From SVTX01 sp045659745 (lineage in GTDB: Bacteria; Bacillota; Clostridia; Oscillospirales; CAG-272): 64,000 bases of DNA. Numbering within the stretch: the first letter of the stretch is position 1; each line of letters begins with the position of its first letter. A program made the translations under genes and the position numbers. The notes beneath the pieces were generated by a model that did not search any database, was not told the origin of the DNA, and worked only from the letters and a program-made list of their open reading frames with translations. This document shows positions 23,814 through 32,729 of the stretch, in pieces. The DNA lies in contig JAZRCL010000097.1 of NCBI GenBank assembly GCA_045659745.1, positions 1 through 64,000 of the forward strand. Direction: 5' to 3'.

Positions 23814-25148
23814 ATGGATACGACACAAATATTACTTTCAATTTCAGTCTGCGTAATGGTCGGACTGCTTATGTCAAGAATCTGCAAGCTCTTAAAACTC
23901 CCCGCGGTCACGGGATATCTTGTGGCGGGCGTTATTATCGGTTGCTTTTGCCTTGGAAGAGTGACTCTTCCCGGGGGATACCATCTCGGTTTTTCGGCTA
24001 AGGACTTTGCGGACGTTCATGCTCTTGGAATACTCTCCGACGTAGCTCTCGGCTTTATTGCCTTTTCAATAGGCAGTGAGTTCAAGCTCTCGGATTTAAA
24101 AAAGACGGGTAAAAACGTAGCCGTCATAGGATGCGTGCAGGCAATAGTTGCCTCCCTTGTCGTCTGCGGTGCGCTTGTCGGTCTGCACTATATACTTCTC
24201 GCCGCAACGGGCAACGACATTCTTCCCCTGCCTGCGGCATTGATACTCGGCGCGATAGCGTCAGCCACCGCTCCCGCGGCAACATTGATGGTCGTGCGCC
24301 AGTATAAGGCAAAGGGTCCGCTCACGGATATGCTGCTCCCTATCGTCGCGCTTGACGACGCGGTCGGTCTTATAATCTTTGCCGTCCTTATGGGAATAGC
24401 AAAAGCAATAAGCGGCGGTGATCCGAGCATCATCTCTATAATTGTAGAGCCGCTTATTGAGATAGTCGCCTCTCTTGTCATCGGTGCTATTCTCGGACTA
24501 ATACTTTCTGAGCTTGAAAAGCTCTTCCATTCAAACAGTAACCGTCTGTCGCTCGTAATAGCATTCGTGTTCATTACGGTTGCGATAACAGCGCTCAAAA
24601 ACCTGCATATTGGAAATATACATATAGGATTTTCGTCGCTTCTTACGTGTATGATGTGTGGAACGGTGTTCTGCAATGTCTGCGAATGCTCGGACGAGAT
24701 GATGAGCCGAGCGGACAGCTGGACAAAGCCTCTGCTTATTCTGTTCTTCGTCGTCAGCGGCGCAGAGCTTGACCTTAGCGTCTTCCTAAAGCCAGAATTT
24801 CTGCTTATCGGTGTTGTATATATCCTTTTCCGTTCCGCCGGAAAATATTTCGGCACGAGATTTTCCTCCCAACTTATGGGATGTGACAAAAAAACCGTTC
24901 ACTATCTCGGTGTCACCCTGCTACCGCAGGCCGGAGTTGCGCTTGGAATGGTCAGTACCGTCGCAAACGACTCAATGCTTGGAGGCACGGAAATTGCAAA
25001 CACGGTGCGTTTTGTAATTCTGTTCAGCGTTCTGGTATATGAAATAGTAGGTCCTGTGCTTACAAAATGGGCACTTACAAGAGCGGGAGATATTACTCCC
25101 AAGCCCGCGAACCACTCGCGCAGAGTCAAAAACCCCGAGCATCAGTAA
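23814..25148 (+). CDS. cation:proton antiporter (CPA2/Kef-type)
   Basis: A 444-residue membrane protein with about 12-13 helices of the monovalent cation:proton antiporter family. The N-terminus has LKLPAVTGYLVAGVIIG, a family signature, and the ion-binding region ALDDAVGLIIF lies near residue 180. No C-terminal TrkA-N domain is present. It starts 12 nt after ridA but has no good ribosome site, so it may depend on coupled translation. An operon with ilvA-ridA is likely; a link to ammonium or pH handling is speculation. Confidence 0.87.
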   Translation: MDTTQILLSISVCVMVGLLMSRICKLLKLPAVTGYLVAGVIIGCFCLGRVTLPGGYHLGFSAKDFADVHALGILSDVALGFIAFSIGSEFKLSDLKKTGKNVAVIGCVQAIVASLVVCGALVGLHYILLAATGNDILPLPAALILGAIASATAPAATLMVVRQYKAKGPLTDMLLPIVALDDAVGLIIFAVLMGIAKAISGGDPSIISIIVEPLIEIVASLVIGAILGLILSELEKLFHSNSNRLSLVIAFVFITVAITALKNLHIGNIHIGFSSLLTCMMCGTVFCNVCECSDEMMSRADSWTKPLLILFFVVSGAELDLSVFLKPEFLLIGVVYILFRSAGKYFGTRFSSQLMGCDKKTVHYLGVTLLPQAGVALGMVSTVANDSMLGGTEIANTVRFVILFSVLVYEIVGPVLTKWALTRAGDITPKPANHSRRVKNPEHQ

Positions 25149-25155
25149 TAAATTC

Positions 25156-25184
25156 AGCCAACGCCTATGGGCGTTGGCTTTTTT
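25156..25184 (+). terminator. terminator of the ilvA operon
   Basis: A perfect 10-bp stem AGCCAACGCC/GGCGTTGGCT with a 4-nt loop and six T. Confidence 0.92.
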
Positions 25185-25194
25185 AATTTTAAGT

Positions 25195-25224
25195 GAATAA
25201 AGCAAGTCCACCTTGGAAACAATG
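25195..25224 (+). promoter_or_regulatory. possible sigma-F promoter of spoIIR
   Basis: GAATA (25195-25199), 15-nt spacer and GGAAACAATG (25215-25224). The second block fits the published sigma-F -10 pattern GGNNANAHTR at every position, and the first matches GYATA at four of five. spoIIR is a known sigma-F gene, which supports the reading. A hairpin AATGTATT-GGA-AATACATT follows at 25221-25239. Confidence 0.55.
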
Positions 25225-25253
25225 TATTGGAAATACATTTTCGGAGGTAAAAA

Positions 25254-25868
25254 ATGAAATTTGCTCAAAAATTACTTATTTTATGTATCGTCTGTCTGGC
25301 GGCGATGTTTGTAGTCAGCGCTCTGCCTATTCACGGAGAAGAAAAAATATACGACTCAGTCGTGCGCTTCCACGTGCTTGCCAACTCCGACAGCGAGGAA
25401 GATCAGGCATTAAAGCTCAAGGTGCGCGACGAGGTTTTACTTCTCACCGCTCCCGCGCTTGATGGCTGCACCTCGCGCGAGGACGCACAACAAATCCTCT
25501 CGGAGCTTATTCCAGAGATAAAAGAGACCGCCGCAGAGGTAATAAAAGCCGAGGGGTATTCATACCCTGTTGATGTAGTCATAGATAAAGAATATTATCC
25601 CACCAAAGAATATGAAAGCTGTAGCTTCCCCGAGGGCAGCTATACGTCCTTGCGCATAATCATCGGCGAGGGTGAGGGTCAGAATTGGTGGTGCTGCCTG
25701 TTCCCGCCTCTGTGTCTGTCATCGGCAACAAGTCAGGAGGAAAACGAGGACGCTTTCATATCCGTAGGCCTTACAGGCGAGCAGTACAAGGTCATAACCG
25801 AGACCGACACACCAAAATACAAGGTAAGATTCAAGATTCTCGAGGTGCTTCAGCGCGCGTTTGGATAA
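25254..25868 (+). CDS. spoIIR: stage II sporulation protein R
   Basis: A 204-residue SpoIIR. This forespore-made, secreted signalling protein triggers SpoIIGA to process pro-sigma-E in the mother cell. An N-terminal membrane/signal segment (residues 5-24) is followed by the conserved VVRFHVLANSDSEEDQALKLKVRDEVL block, then EYYPTKEYESCSFPEGSYTSLRIIIGEGEGQNWWCVLFPPLC-type sequence near residues 120-160 (WWCCLFPPLC here). GGAGG precedes the ATG. It marks the organism as a spore former. Confidence 0.95.
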   Translation: MKFAQKLLILCIVCLAAMFVVSALPIHGEEKIYDSVVRFHVLANSDSEEDQALKLKVRDEVLLLTAPALDGCTSREDAQQILSELIPEIKETAAEVIKAEGYSYPVDVVIDKEYYPTKEYESCSFPEGSYTSLRIIIGEGEGQNWWCCLFPPLCLSSATSQEENEDAFISVGLTGEQYKVITETDTPKYKVRFKILEVLQRAFG

Positions 25869-25900
25869 TAAAAAGGGCTTGTAAAACAAGCCCTTTTTAT
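25868..25900. terminator. bidirectional terminator between spoIIR and the SLOG gene
   Basis: A perfect 15-bp stem ATAAAAAGGGCTTGT/ACAAGCCCTTTTTAT with a 3-nt loop between convergent genes. It slightly overlaps the SLOG stop codon. Confidence 0.93.
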
Positions 25901-26367
25901 TTATATATATTCTCAACCTCAACTCCGCGCTCTTTGGCGTATGATACCGTATACGCCGTGCCGCCCGTGGTCTTGTTGCAATAGGCTATACAAAGATCCG
26001 CGCCGTCAACAAGCGCTCTGTCGCGCTTGAGCATACAGCCCGATATCCGCGCCTCGCTCACGTATCTTACAGAGTCCGCCTGCGAGAGTATATAGTTATA
26101 TTTTTCAATGTCACCGTCGCTCCAGCCGTAGGTCTGATCCTTGCAGGGCAAAAACAAATGTAGCTTTATATTTGGGTATGTTTCCTTTGCCGTCAAAACA
26201 CAAAGCGCCGCAAGCGTGTCAAACCCCACCGCTCCGCCTGCGCGGAAGTCAATACTCTCCGCTGTGCCCGACATAGCAAGACCAGTAATTTTTTCTTCAA
26301 GCAGGCTTGCAGTCTGTACTATATTATGTGGCTCAAGCTTTCGGTGTCCTGTAAAACAGACCGTCAT
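25897..26367 (-). CDS. SLOG-family (YpsA/DUF1273-like) protein
   Basis: A 156-residue Rossmann-like SLOG protein. It opens with MTVCFTGHRK, has the glycine-rich RAGGAVGFDTLAA near residue 45, LHLFLPCKDQ near 80, and ADLCIAYCNKTTGGTAYTVSYA near 125. SLOG proteins bind nucleotide-derived ligands and occur in stress, division and signalling contexts; YpsA of Bacillus affects cell division. GGAGGG precedes the ATG. It is a single-gene unit. The ligand and role here are unknown. Confidence 0.82.
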   Translation of the reverse strand: MTVCFTGHRKLEPHNIVQTASLLEEKITGLAMSGTAESIDFRAGGAVGFDTLAALCVLTAKETYPNIKLHLFLPCKDQTYGWSDGDIEKYNYILSQADSVRYVSEARISGCMLKRDRALVDGADLCIAYCNKTTGGTAYTVSYAKERGVEVENIYK

Positions 26368-26398
26368 TGTCCTGCCCTCCCCTTTAAGTAGTAAAATA

Positions 26399-26427
26399 AT
26401 TTTAACACGGACGGAGCAAAAAGTAAA
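26399..26427 (-). promoter_or_regulatory. promoter of the SLOG gene
   Basis: Minus-strand TTTACT (26422-26427), 17-nt spacer, TAAAAT (26399-26404), about 30 nt before the start codon. Confidence 0.65.
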
Positions 26428-26508
26428 TAGCTTTTTTCTTGTTTTTCAGATTTTCGCTCGTCATATTTCTTCTTTTTTCTACAATCCACGCCAAAGCCCG
26501 ACCTCTAC

Positions 26509-26616
26509 TTTGACAAGCAACTGCCAATTCCTCCCCACAAATCCCCTTTGCGACAAAACATTCCGCAAAAGTGCAAATATGCTTCGACATACTTCTTGCC
26601 CTAAATCCTTTATAAT
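26509..26616 (+). promoter_or_regulatory. Spo0A-type promoter region of spoIIE
   Basis: TATAAT at 26611-26616 is preceded, after 22 nt, by TTCGACA (26583-26589), an exact reverse-complement 0A box TGTCGAA. Two further one-mismatch boxes are TTTGACA (26509-26515) and TGCGACA (26549-26555). Spo0A-activated sigma-A promoters such as spoIIG and spoIIE of Bacillus have this 21-22 nt spacing and a 0A box at -35. Direct control by Spo0A is inferred. The rest of the 385-bp gap between the SLOG gene and spoIIE shows nothing else. Confidence 0.65.
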
Positions 26617-26752
26617 GTATATGTTGATGTCTCCACAGTATAAATTTTGCGCAAAGCACCGCCGAATCCACTCAAAACAGAGTGTTTTTTGAATTTATTT
26701 GAGCAGACGTCGCAAAAATCATCAGTTGCCATTTCGGCAGAACGGAGTAAAA

Positions 26753-29494
26753 ATGCAACAAGAAAAAAATAAGGACACGGCCAAAAAAAGCAAGGCGTCT
26801 GCAAAACAAAATACTCGTGAGCAAAAAGGACAAGCCTACATAGAAAAATTACTATCCAAAATATCCCCGTCGGGAGACAAGGCAAGAGAGCGACTTCAAA
26901 AAATAATCTCGTGGTTTTGTAGCTTTTTCCTCTCCTGGATACTATCCGGCGGCATGTTTCTGTTTGGGGCGCAGCCCTTTGCATTGTGTCTTTTGTGCGT
27001 CACGGAGCACAATCTCATCCCTGCCTTTTTGGGTATTGCTGCCGCGGCGCTTATGGGCAGAGTGGGCTTGCCTGTTTTGTGGGGCGGACTTGTTATTCTC
27101 ATTTTCAGAATAATTATCTCATTCGTGCCAGATTTTCACGAAAAAAAACGCGACGCCATAAAAGCCACGACCATAAATCTTGACGGCTTTTTTGATGACG
27201 GCGAGCTCCTTATGCTTGAGGGCGAGGTGTCAAAGAAAAAAGGATTCAAAGAAGGAGTTTTTGTTCCCGCAAAATCTTTTGCGGAAAGGCTTTTAGGAAT
27301 AATCTCTCAGCCTCAGGAGCAGCTCCGGGACACGAAAAAGCACAAATACAACGAAACTCTTGCGGCAAAAGCGCTATTTGCAAGTATTGGTGGCTTTGTC
27401 TACGGACTGTTTGCTCTGGTTGACGGCAATTATGCGTTTTTCAATATGTTCGGCGCGCTATGCCTGATACTTTTATCCCCCGTAATAGTGCTGCTCTTTT
27501 CGGGCGCGGACTGCGAGAGCGTATATTTTCGCTCGTGGAGACACTCGATCTCGTGGTTTTTGATTTTATGCGCTGCCGTCTGGTCGGCGAGCGGTGCAAT
27601 GGCGCTTGGTATTCCCATAGCGCCCTTTGTGGCAACCCTATTTACACTTTTCATAACAGGCACGCGAGGGGTGGTGCCGGGAGCTTTGGCAGGTATATTT
27701 TTCGGCCTTATATACAATCCTCTTTATGCTCCCCTGCTTTTGATCTGCGCGCTCATATACGGACTTATTTCTCCCTTGAGAAAAGGCATAGCATTGGGGC
27801 TGGTATGCTTTGGCGTGGTTTTATGGTGCTACTATTTTGGCGGAACGGCAGGACTTGTAAGCACGCTAACTCCTATGCTTGTTTCTATTCCCGTGTTTTT
27901 TGTGGCGGATAAATATTACACCGTCATATTCCCCGAGCGAGCGACCGAGGATGGCGACGCGGTTAGCAAAATGTTTGAACAGAGGGCGCGGACGAGCGCG
28001 GGCGTGTATTTTGCTGAGGCGGTATCCGAGCGCGAAAAAAATGAGGGTATGACGGACAAGCTCGGCGCGTTGTCTGAGGCGTTTTCATCCCTCTCTGAAA
28101 CCTTCAACGACCTCGTTGACAGATTCCGCCGCCCTGATATTCTCGGACTTCAAAAAATATCCGACGACGCGTTCTCCAAAAATTGCGAGGGCTGCAGAAA
28201 CCGAGACGTCTGCTGGGGCGTGGGATACAGCGAAACGCTTGAGATCATAAATAAGATCACATCTTGTCTGCACACGCGAGGAGAAGTCTCACTCTCGGAT
28301 CTGCCAAATAGCTTTTTTGCCTCCTGCCCTCGCGCACAAAGAATTGTGTCAGATGTCAACGGAGAGTGCAGAGCCGCCACCGAAAGCCTTATTCAAAACC
28401 AGAAAATAGGGGTTTTCGCCTCAAATTTTGACGATATAGGCGCAATTTTGCGAGATGCGCTTGAGGACGACGGTGATGAATACGAATGTGACCTCGCCCT
28501 TGGCGAGCAAATATTTGATATGCTGACTCAAGCAAATTATAAAATAAAAGGCGTCGTCGTTTGCGGCAAGCGCAACAGACGGGTACTCGTAAAAGGCTCG
28601 GCAACTCAAAAAACTCCCCCTCTCTCGGGCGGCGAGCTTTGCAAAAAAATCAGCGACATAGTCGGTGTTAGTCTTATCGGCCCTATCTTTGAAATGTCTG
28701 CCGACGAGACGGTTATGACCTTTTATTCAAAGCCCAAGCTCAGTGCAATATGCTCTCACGGACGACTTGCCGCCGACATTGACAAGGACAGCTTTTACGC
28801 TGAAATACTTGAGTCTGACGGGATAAAATTCTTCAAGGAGGATTCGGGTGGCGACTCCGCCTGCGGTGATTGCACAAAAGTCTTTGTAAATGGAAACTCC
28901 TATTTTTACTCGCTCATCAGCGACGGAATGGGTAGCGGTCCGTCCGCCGCGCTTGCCAGCGAGGTGTCGTCTATGTTTGTTGAAAAAATGCTCATGGCGG
29001 GCAACCGCGCGGATATAACCGTCCGAATGCTCAACAACTTTCTACGCTCCGAAAATATAGGTCTTGGCGAGGAATGCTCGGCAACGCTTGACCTTTTTGA
29101 GCTTGATCTTATGAACGGCTGCGCTTCGTTTATAAAAAGCGGCGCGGCGCCGACGTTTATCTGCCGCGAGCAAACTGTATATAAGATTAACTCCCGCACT
29201 ATGCCCGTGGGCATTATCAAGCAAGCCGACGCAAAGCTCACTCGCTTTGACACAAGCCCTTGGGATATGGTGGTAATGGTAAGCGACGGCTGCTGTCCCG
29301 ACAGCGAGGATTGCCCTTGGCTTGTGGACTATCTGTCCGAGATAAACATTCCAAAAGTTAACCCCTCACCCGAGGCGCTCGAGAAATTTACCGGAGACGT
29401 CAAAAACAAAATTCTCTCTCTCGCCATCGAAAACACACCCGAGGGCAAGCACAAGGACGACATTTCCGTGTCAGTCGTACTGATCTCAGCATGA
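26753..29494 (+). CDS. spoIIE: stage II sporulation protein E phosphatase
   Basis: A 913-residue SpoIIE. In the forespore it dephosphorylates SpoIIAA and so releases sigma-F, and it also works at the polar septum. A basic cytoplasmic start is followed by about ten membrane helices up to residue 400, a regulatory region with a Cys cluster (CEGCRNRDVCWG near 480), and a C-terminal PP2C-type phosphatase from about 690 with LISDGMGSGPSAALAS and VMVSDGCCPDSEDC. The ATG at 26753 with GGAG 6 nt upstream was chosen; upstream codons in the open frame lack support. Confidence 0.95.
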   Translation: MQQEKNKDTAKKSKASAKQNTREQKGQAYIEKLLSKISPSGDKARERLQKIISWFCSFFLSWILSGGMFLFGAQPFALCLLCVTEHNLIPAFLGIAAAALMGRVGLPVLWGGLVILIFRIIISFVPDFHEKKRDAIKATTINLDGFFDDGELLMLEGEVSKKKGFKEGVFVPAKSFAERLLGIISQPQEQLRDTKKHKYNETLAAKALFASIGGFVYGLFALVDGNYAFFNMFGALCLILLSPVIVLLFSGADCESVYFRSWRHSISWFLILCAAVWSASGAMALGIPIAPFVATLFTLFITGTRGVVPGALAGIFFGLIYNPLYAPLLLICALIYGLISPLRKGIALGLVCFGVVLWCYYFGGTAGLVSTLTPMLVSIPVFFVADKYYTVIFPERATEDGDAVSKMFEQRARTSAGVYFAEAVSEREKNEGMTDKLGALSEAFSSLSETFNDLVDRFRRPDILGLQKISDDAFSKNCEGCRNRDVCWGVGYSETLEIINKITSCLHTRGEVSLSDLPNSFFASCPRAQRIVSDVNGECRAATESLIQNQKIGVFASNFDDIGAILRDALEDDGDEYECDLALGEQIFDMLTQANYKIKGVVVCGKRNRRVLVKGSATQKTPPLSGGELCKKISDIVGVSLIGPIFEMSADETVMTFYSKPKLSAICSHGRLAADIDKDSFYAEILESDGIKFFKEDSGGDSACGDCTKVFVNGNSYFYSLISDGMGSGPSAALASEVSSMFVEKMLMAGNRADITVRMLNNFLRSENIGLGEECSATLDLFELDLMNGCASFIKSGAAPTFICREQTVYKINSRTMPVGIIKQADAKLTRFDTSPWDMVVMVSDGCCPDSEDCPWLVDYLSEINIPKVNPSPEALEKFTGDVKNKILSLAIENTPEGKHKDDISVSVVLISA

Positions 29495-29507
29495 CCTTCA
29501 AAACCAC

Positions 29508-29538
29508 AAGGCAGGATTCTTTCCGAATCCTGCCTTTT
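29508..29538 (+). terminator. terminator after spoIIE
   Basis: A stem AAGGCAGGATTC/GAATCCTGCCTT with a short loop, followed by TTTT. Confidence 0.9.
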
Positions 29539-29551
29539 TGTCAACTTTCAC

Positions 29552-29580
29552 TTGATATTTTTGTCAAATTATGATATAAA
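29552..29580 (+). promoter_or_regulatory. promoter of the phosphoesterase-birA operon
   Basis: TTGATA (29552-29557), 17-nt spacer, TATAAA (29575-29580). Confidence 0.72.
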
Positions 29581-29610
29581 TAAAGTAGAATTGTTTTTGG
29601 AGGATAAAAT

Positions 29611-30768
29611 ATGAAAAAAACAATATTGACTATTTTTGTGCTATGTCTTACCGTGGCTTTACTGTCGGGATGCCTCTCTGCATACAGAGACGCACCAAAG
29701 GACGTTGGCAAAACCGACTATTCGGTTGATAAATACAGAACCACGATGCAGTTTTACGACGACTTCAAAATTCTGCAGCTGGCTGACCTCCACTTTGGAA
29801 TTGAAAGCAATATAGCGCTTCAGCTTGATATCATCAAAAACGCAATCAGCGAAAGCTCGCCCGACCTCATTATTCTGACGGGTGATAATTTCATGTACGC
29901 CTCAAAGGGTGTGGTCGAAAGCCTTTTTTCATTCTTGAATCAGGAATGCAAGGCTCTCACAGAAAAAAGAGGCGGCCGTCTTACAAAGTTTGCGGTCACA
30001 TTTGGAAATCACGACAATCAGGGCGATTACCCAAGATATTTTATAAATAACGTCATAAAGTCCTACGCGACTGTTGACGGGCGCGAGATTGCAGACTCAA
30101 AATACGCCGCTTTTGTGGACTACGAGGACGACAATCTGTTCGGTATGACTAATTATTATATTGACCTTGTTGATGACATAACAAAATCTTCCGATGAGGT
30201 TGACGTCAAATACAGAATACATCTTATAGACTCAAACACCTATCACTACATGGGGCTTGATTATGACTACGACGTCATTCACCCAGAGCAGCTTGAGCAC
30301 GCCAACGAAATATTCCGGGACGCGACCAAGGACCAAGACTATATAGGACTTGCGTTTTTCCATATTCCCTTTTACGAGTATCAAAAGGCTTGGGAGCAGT
30401 ATCTTGCCGCCGAGGATCCGTCGCTCGTGGGTCAGGGTGAATGTCGCGAGCACGCGCTTTACGGTTATGAGAATAACGGTGCCTACCAAAAGCTCCGCGA
30501 GGCAAACATTCTCGCCTTTTTCTGCGGACACGACCATATAAACCACGGCGATTTTATCTACAACGCTCAAAGTGACAGTATAGACGACAAGGCTATTTTT
30601 TCGTACGGCGTCAAGGCGACGAATCAGCTTTATCACGACACAGACATGATAGGCTATAAAACCATAACTCTTAAGGACGGTACCACCAAAGAGGAGTTTG
30701 TTTCAATAGAAAATATCAAAGAGAATTTTGTAAATATAACGGGAGGGTATGAGCATTATGAAGACTAA
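29611..30768 (+). CDS. metallophosphoesterase lipoprotein
   Basis: A 385-residue calcineurin-like phosphoesterase exported as a lipoprotein: the signal MKKTILTIFVLCLTVALLSGC has its lipobox Cys at residue 21. Metal-binding motifs in order are LQLADLHFG near residue 52, LTGDNFMY near 89, TFGNHDNQ near 130, AFFHIPFYE near 250 and FCGHDHINH near 310, a complete set. GGAGG precedes the ATG. It overlaps the next membrane protein gene by a few codons. The phosphoester substrate outside the cell is unknown. Confidence 0.88.
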   Translation: MKKTILTIFVLCLTVALLSGCLSAYRDAPKDVGKTDYSVDKYRTTMQFYDDFKILQLADLHFGIESNIALQLDIIKNAISESSPDLIILTGDNFMYASKGVVESLFSFLNQECKALTEKRGGRLTKFAVTFGNHDNQGDYPRYFINNVIKSYATVDGREIADSKYAAFVDYEDDNLFGMTNYYIDLVDDITKSSDEVDVKYRIHLIDSNTYHYMGLDYDYDVIHPEQLEHANEIFRDATKDQDYIGLAFFHIPFYEYQKAWEQYLAAEDPSLVGQGECREHALYGYENNGAYQKLREANILAFFCGHDHINHGDFIYNAQSDSIDDKAIFSYGVKATNQLYHDTDMIGYKTITLKDGTTKEEFVSIENIKENFVNITGGYEHYED

Positions 30769-31702
30769 TCTTAAAAACAGACTGACAAATGCCTTTACCT
30801 GTATTGCCCTGTTGTTTGCTTGCTTTTTTATGTATGACTTTTATAAGTGCCTGTCGGGCTTTATTGCAAATGGCTTCAGAGAGCCGTCGGTTATGCTCCC
30901 AATGGTGCTTTCATATCTTTTGCCCGTTATTTGCTTTCTTTACTACTTCTATGATTTTTATGTAAAGGACACAAAAAAGGCGGCTAAAATCATTTATAGC
31001 GTATTTGTAATTATATACGCGGCGGTTTGCTTGGTTTTTGTTTTCAAAAATATAGAGCTTTATATAAGCAACAACAGTTTCGGCGTTTATGACGCTTTGC
31101 CGAGCATTTTTATGCACTTCCCCTACGATGTAATTATCATTCACTTTGTATTGATCGCGCTTCAGATATTTAATATCGTGACGGCAATCCTGCCAGAGTC
31201 ACAGGCGGCAAAATTCAGGGAAGGTCTTAAAATGGCGGGAACATTCAAGCTGTGTGTTTTGGAATACATCCCTCTTTGTGTACTTGCAATAGTGGTATTT
31301 GTATTCAGCGGTGCGTCAATATATGCAACGTTCAGCTCGTTTGACAACGCTTTTTACGATTTCAGATATATTTTTCTTCTTTTGTGGGTGTTTATCACGC
31401 CTATGATGAATCTCGGTTTCTTGGTGTTCAAGCCCGAAAAGAGAGATTTTTCGGCAAAGGCAAAGATAATTGCGCTTGGCTCGGGAATAGCCGTAAATTT
31501 GATTTTCGGTGTCCTGCTTTTGATTTTTGAGCGCACCTACCCCGACTTTATGGTTCATATCGGAAAGCCCCTTTTCCTTATCGCATTCTCGGTCTCATTA
31601 CCTATCGAGATGGGTGTTATACTCGGAATTATGGCGATTGGAACTATCGCGCTTTGCGTAAAGCTGATATCCGTACTTGCTAAAAAAGCAAAGGCTGAAT
31701 AA
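30758..31702 (+). CDS. integral membrane protein of unknown function
   Basis: A 314-residue protein with about eight hydrophobic helices and short basic loops. No domain is recognised. Two in-frame ATGs exist; 30758 was preferred over 30749 because GGAGGG at 30742-30747 is only one base from the first. It overlaps the phosphoesterase gene and is followed by birA after 31 nt, so the three share a transcript. Confidence 0.72.
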   Translation: MKTNLKNRLTNAFTCIALLFACFFMYDFYKCLSGFIANGFREPSVMLPMVLSYLLPVICFLYYFYDFYVKDTKKAAKIIYSVFVIIYAAVCLVFVFKNIELYISNNSFGVYDALPSIFMHFPYDVIIIHFVLIALQIFNIVTAILPESQAAKFREGLKMAGTFKLCVLEYIPLCVLAIVVFVFSGASIYATFSSFDNAFYDFRYIFLLLWVFITPMMNLGFLVFKPEKRDFSAKAKIIALGSGIAVNLIFGVLLLIFERTYPDFMVHIGKPLFLIAFSVSLPIEMGVILGIMAIGTIALCVKLISVLAKKAKAE

Positions 31703-31733
31703 AAATATAACCACGGGAAATCAGGAGATTTTA

Positions 31734-32480
31734 ATGCTTAATATAAACAAAATCAAAACTCTTTCGGGCACGGATATATATTGGAATTTGATTGTGGACT
31801 CAACCAACACCCAAGCGCGCAAAAAAATTTTTGAGGGCGCGCGTCTTCCCTTTACGTATATTGCGGACAGACAAACGGCGGGCAGAGGTCGCATGGGTAG
31901 AAAATTTTATAGTCGCGGCGGTGGAATTTATATGTCCTTTGCCTTTAAGTCAAGCTCTATGTGCAGCTCGGTGTCCGTCACCACGGCGGCTGCCACCGCG
32001 GTCACAAAGGCTCTTTATGAGTGCTGCGAGGGCGACTTTCAAATAAAATGGGTCAACGATATATATCAAAACGGCAAAAAGGTCTGCGGAATTCTCACCG
32101 AGGCAGTTTCGGGTATGGGTGAGGAAAGCTATATTATCGTCGGCATCGGAATAAACGTGGGAAAGACCAATTTCCACAAGGAAATTCGCGATATTGCGGG
32201 CTCGGTCACCTTAAAGTCTGAAAAGGAAGAGCTTATTGCAAAAATTATAAGCCTTTTGTGTGAGTTTGCAGGCGATGTGTCGGACCGCTCGTATATGGAG
32301 TTTTACCGAGAGCATTTTATGCTCATTGGTGAGAACGTCAGCGCAGTATGCGACGGCGAGACAGTCTGCGGATGCGTTGCAGGTGTGGATGACGATGGAG
32401 GGCTGCTGCTTTTGCGCGACGGGGAAACCGCTCCGACAAGAATTTTCAGCGGAGAGGTCACCATTCGCCCCGCAAATTGA
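31734..32480 (+). CDS. birA: biotin--[acetyl-CoA-carboxylase] ligase
   Basis: A 248-residue biotin protein ligase that makes biotinyl-AMP and attaches biotin to carrier proteins such as AccB. The adenylate loop is GRGRMGRKFYS near residue 47, KWVNDIYQNGKKVCGILTE near 104, and GIGINVG near 135. It lacks the N-terminal helix-turn-helix, so it is the monofunctional ligase and not a repressor. AGGAG sits 6 nt before the ATG at 31734; the longer frame was rejected. It ends the phosphoesterase operon. Confidence 0.93.
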   Translation: MLNINKIKTLSGTDIYWNLIVDSTNTQARKKIFEGARLPFTYIADRQTAGRGRMGRKFYSRGGGIYMSFAFKSSSMCSSVSVTTAAATAVTKALYECCEGDFQIKWVNDIYQNGKKVCGILTEAVSGMGEESYIIVGIGINVGKTNFHKEIRDIAGSVTLKSEKEELIAKIISLLCEFAGDVSDRSYMEFYREHFMLIGENVSAVCDGETVCGCVAGVDDDGGLLLLRDGETAPTRIFSGEVTIRPAN

Positions 32481-32501
32481 TTGTCAAATGCTTAAATACT
32501 A

Positions 32502-32529
32502 TTGACATTGGAAAAAATAGTGATATAAT
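32502..32529 (+). promoter_or_regulatory. promoter of the THF riboswitch/folate gene
   Basis: TTGACA (32502-32507), 16-nt spacer, TATAAT (32524-32529), placing the transcription start just before the riboswitch. Confidence 0.8.
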
Positions 32530-32553
32530 AATCTTGTGGAAAACCACGAATTT

Positions 32554-32666
32554 TGAAGAGTAAAAATCAAGGCGTAAGTGCCGCGAGGACGGGGAGTTGT
32601 CTTGCGGACGAATTTTGATGGTGCTTATGGCGCATCAATGCGGTCTTGGTTTTGCATCCCGCTTCA
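32554..32666 (+). ncRNA. tetrahydrofolate (THF) riboswitch
   Basis: The leader shows the THF aptamer layout: closing stem TGAAG/CTTCA, AGAGTA after the 5' strand, the conserved AAGTGCCGC and GGGGAGTTGTC blocks, GCGGACGAA, a GATGGTGC hairpin, and the GGTTTTGCATCCCGC end. It is directly upstream of a folate transporter/FolC gene, the classical target. The ribosome site GAGAGGAGG follows about 45 nt later, so translational control is likely; I see no clear terminator between. Confidence 0.85.
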
Positions 32667-32729
32667 TACGGCACTAAATAAGGCAAATTTTACCTTCTTT
32701 CTGCCCTATGGCGAGAGGAGGTATTTTTT

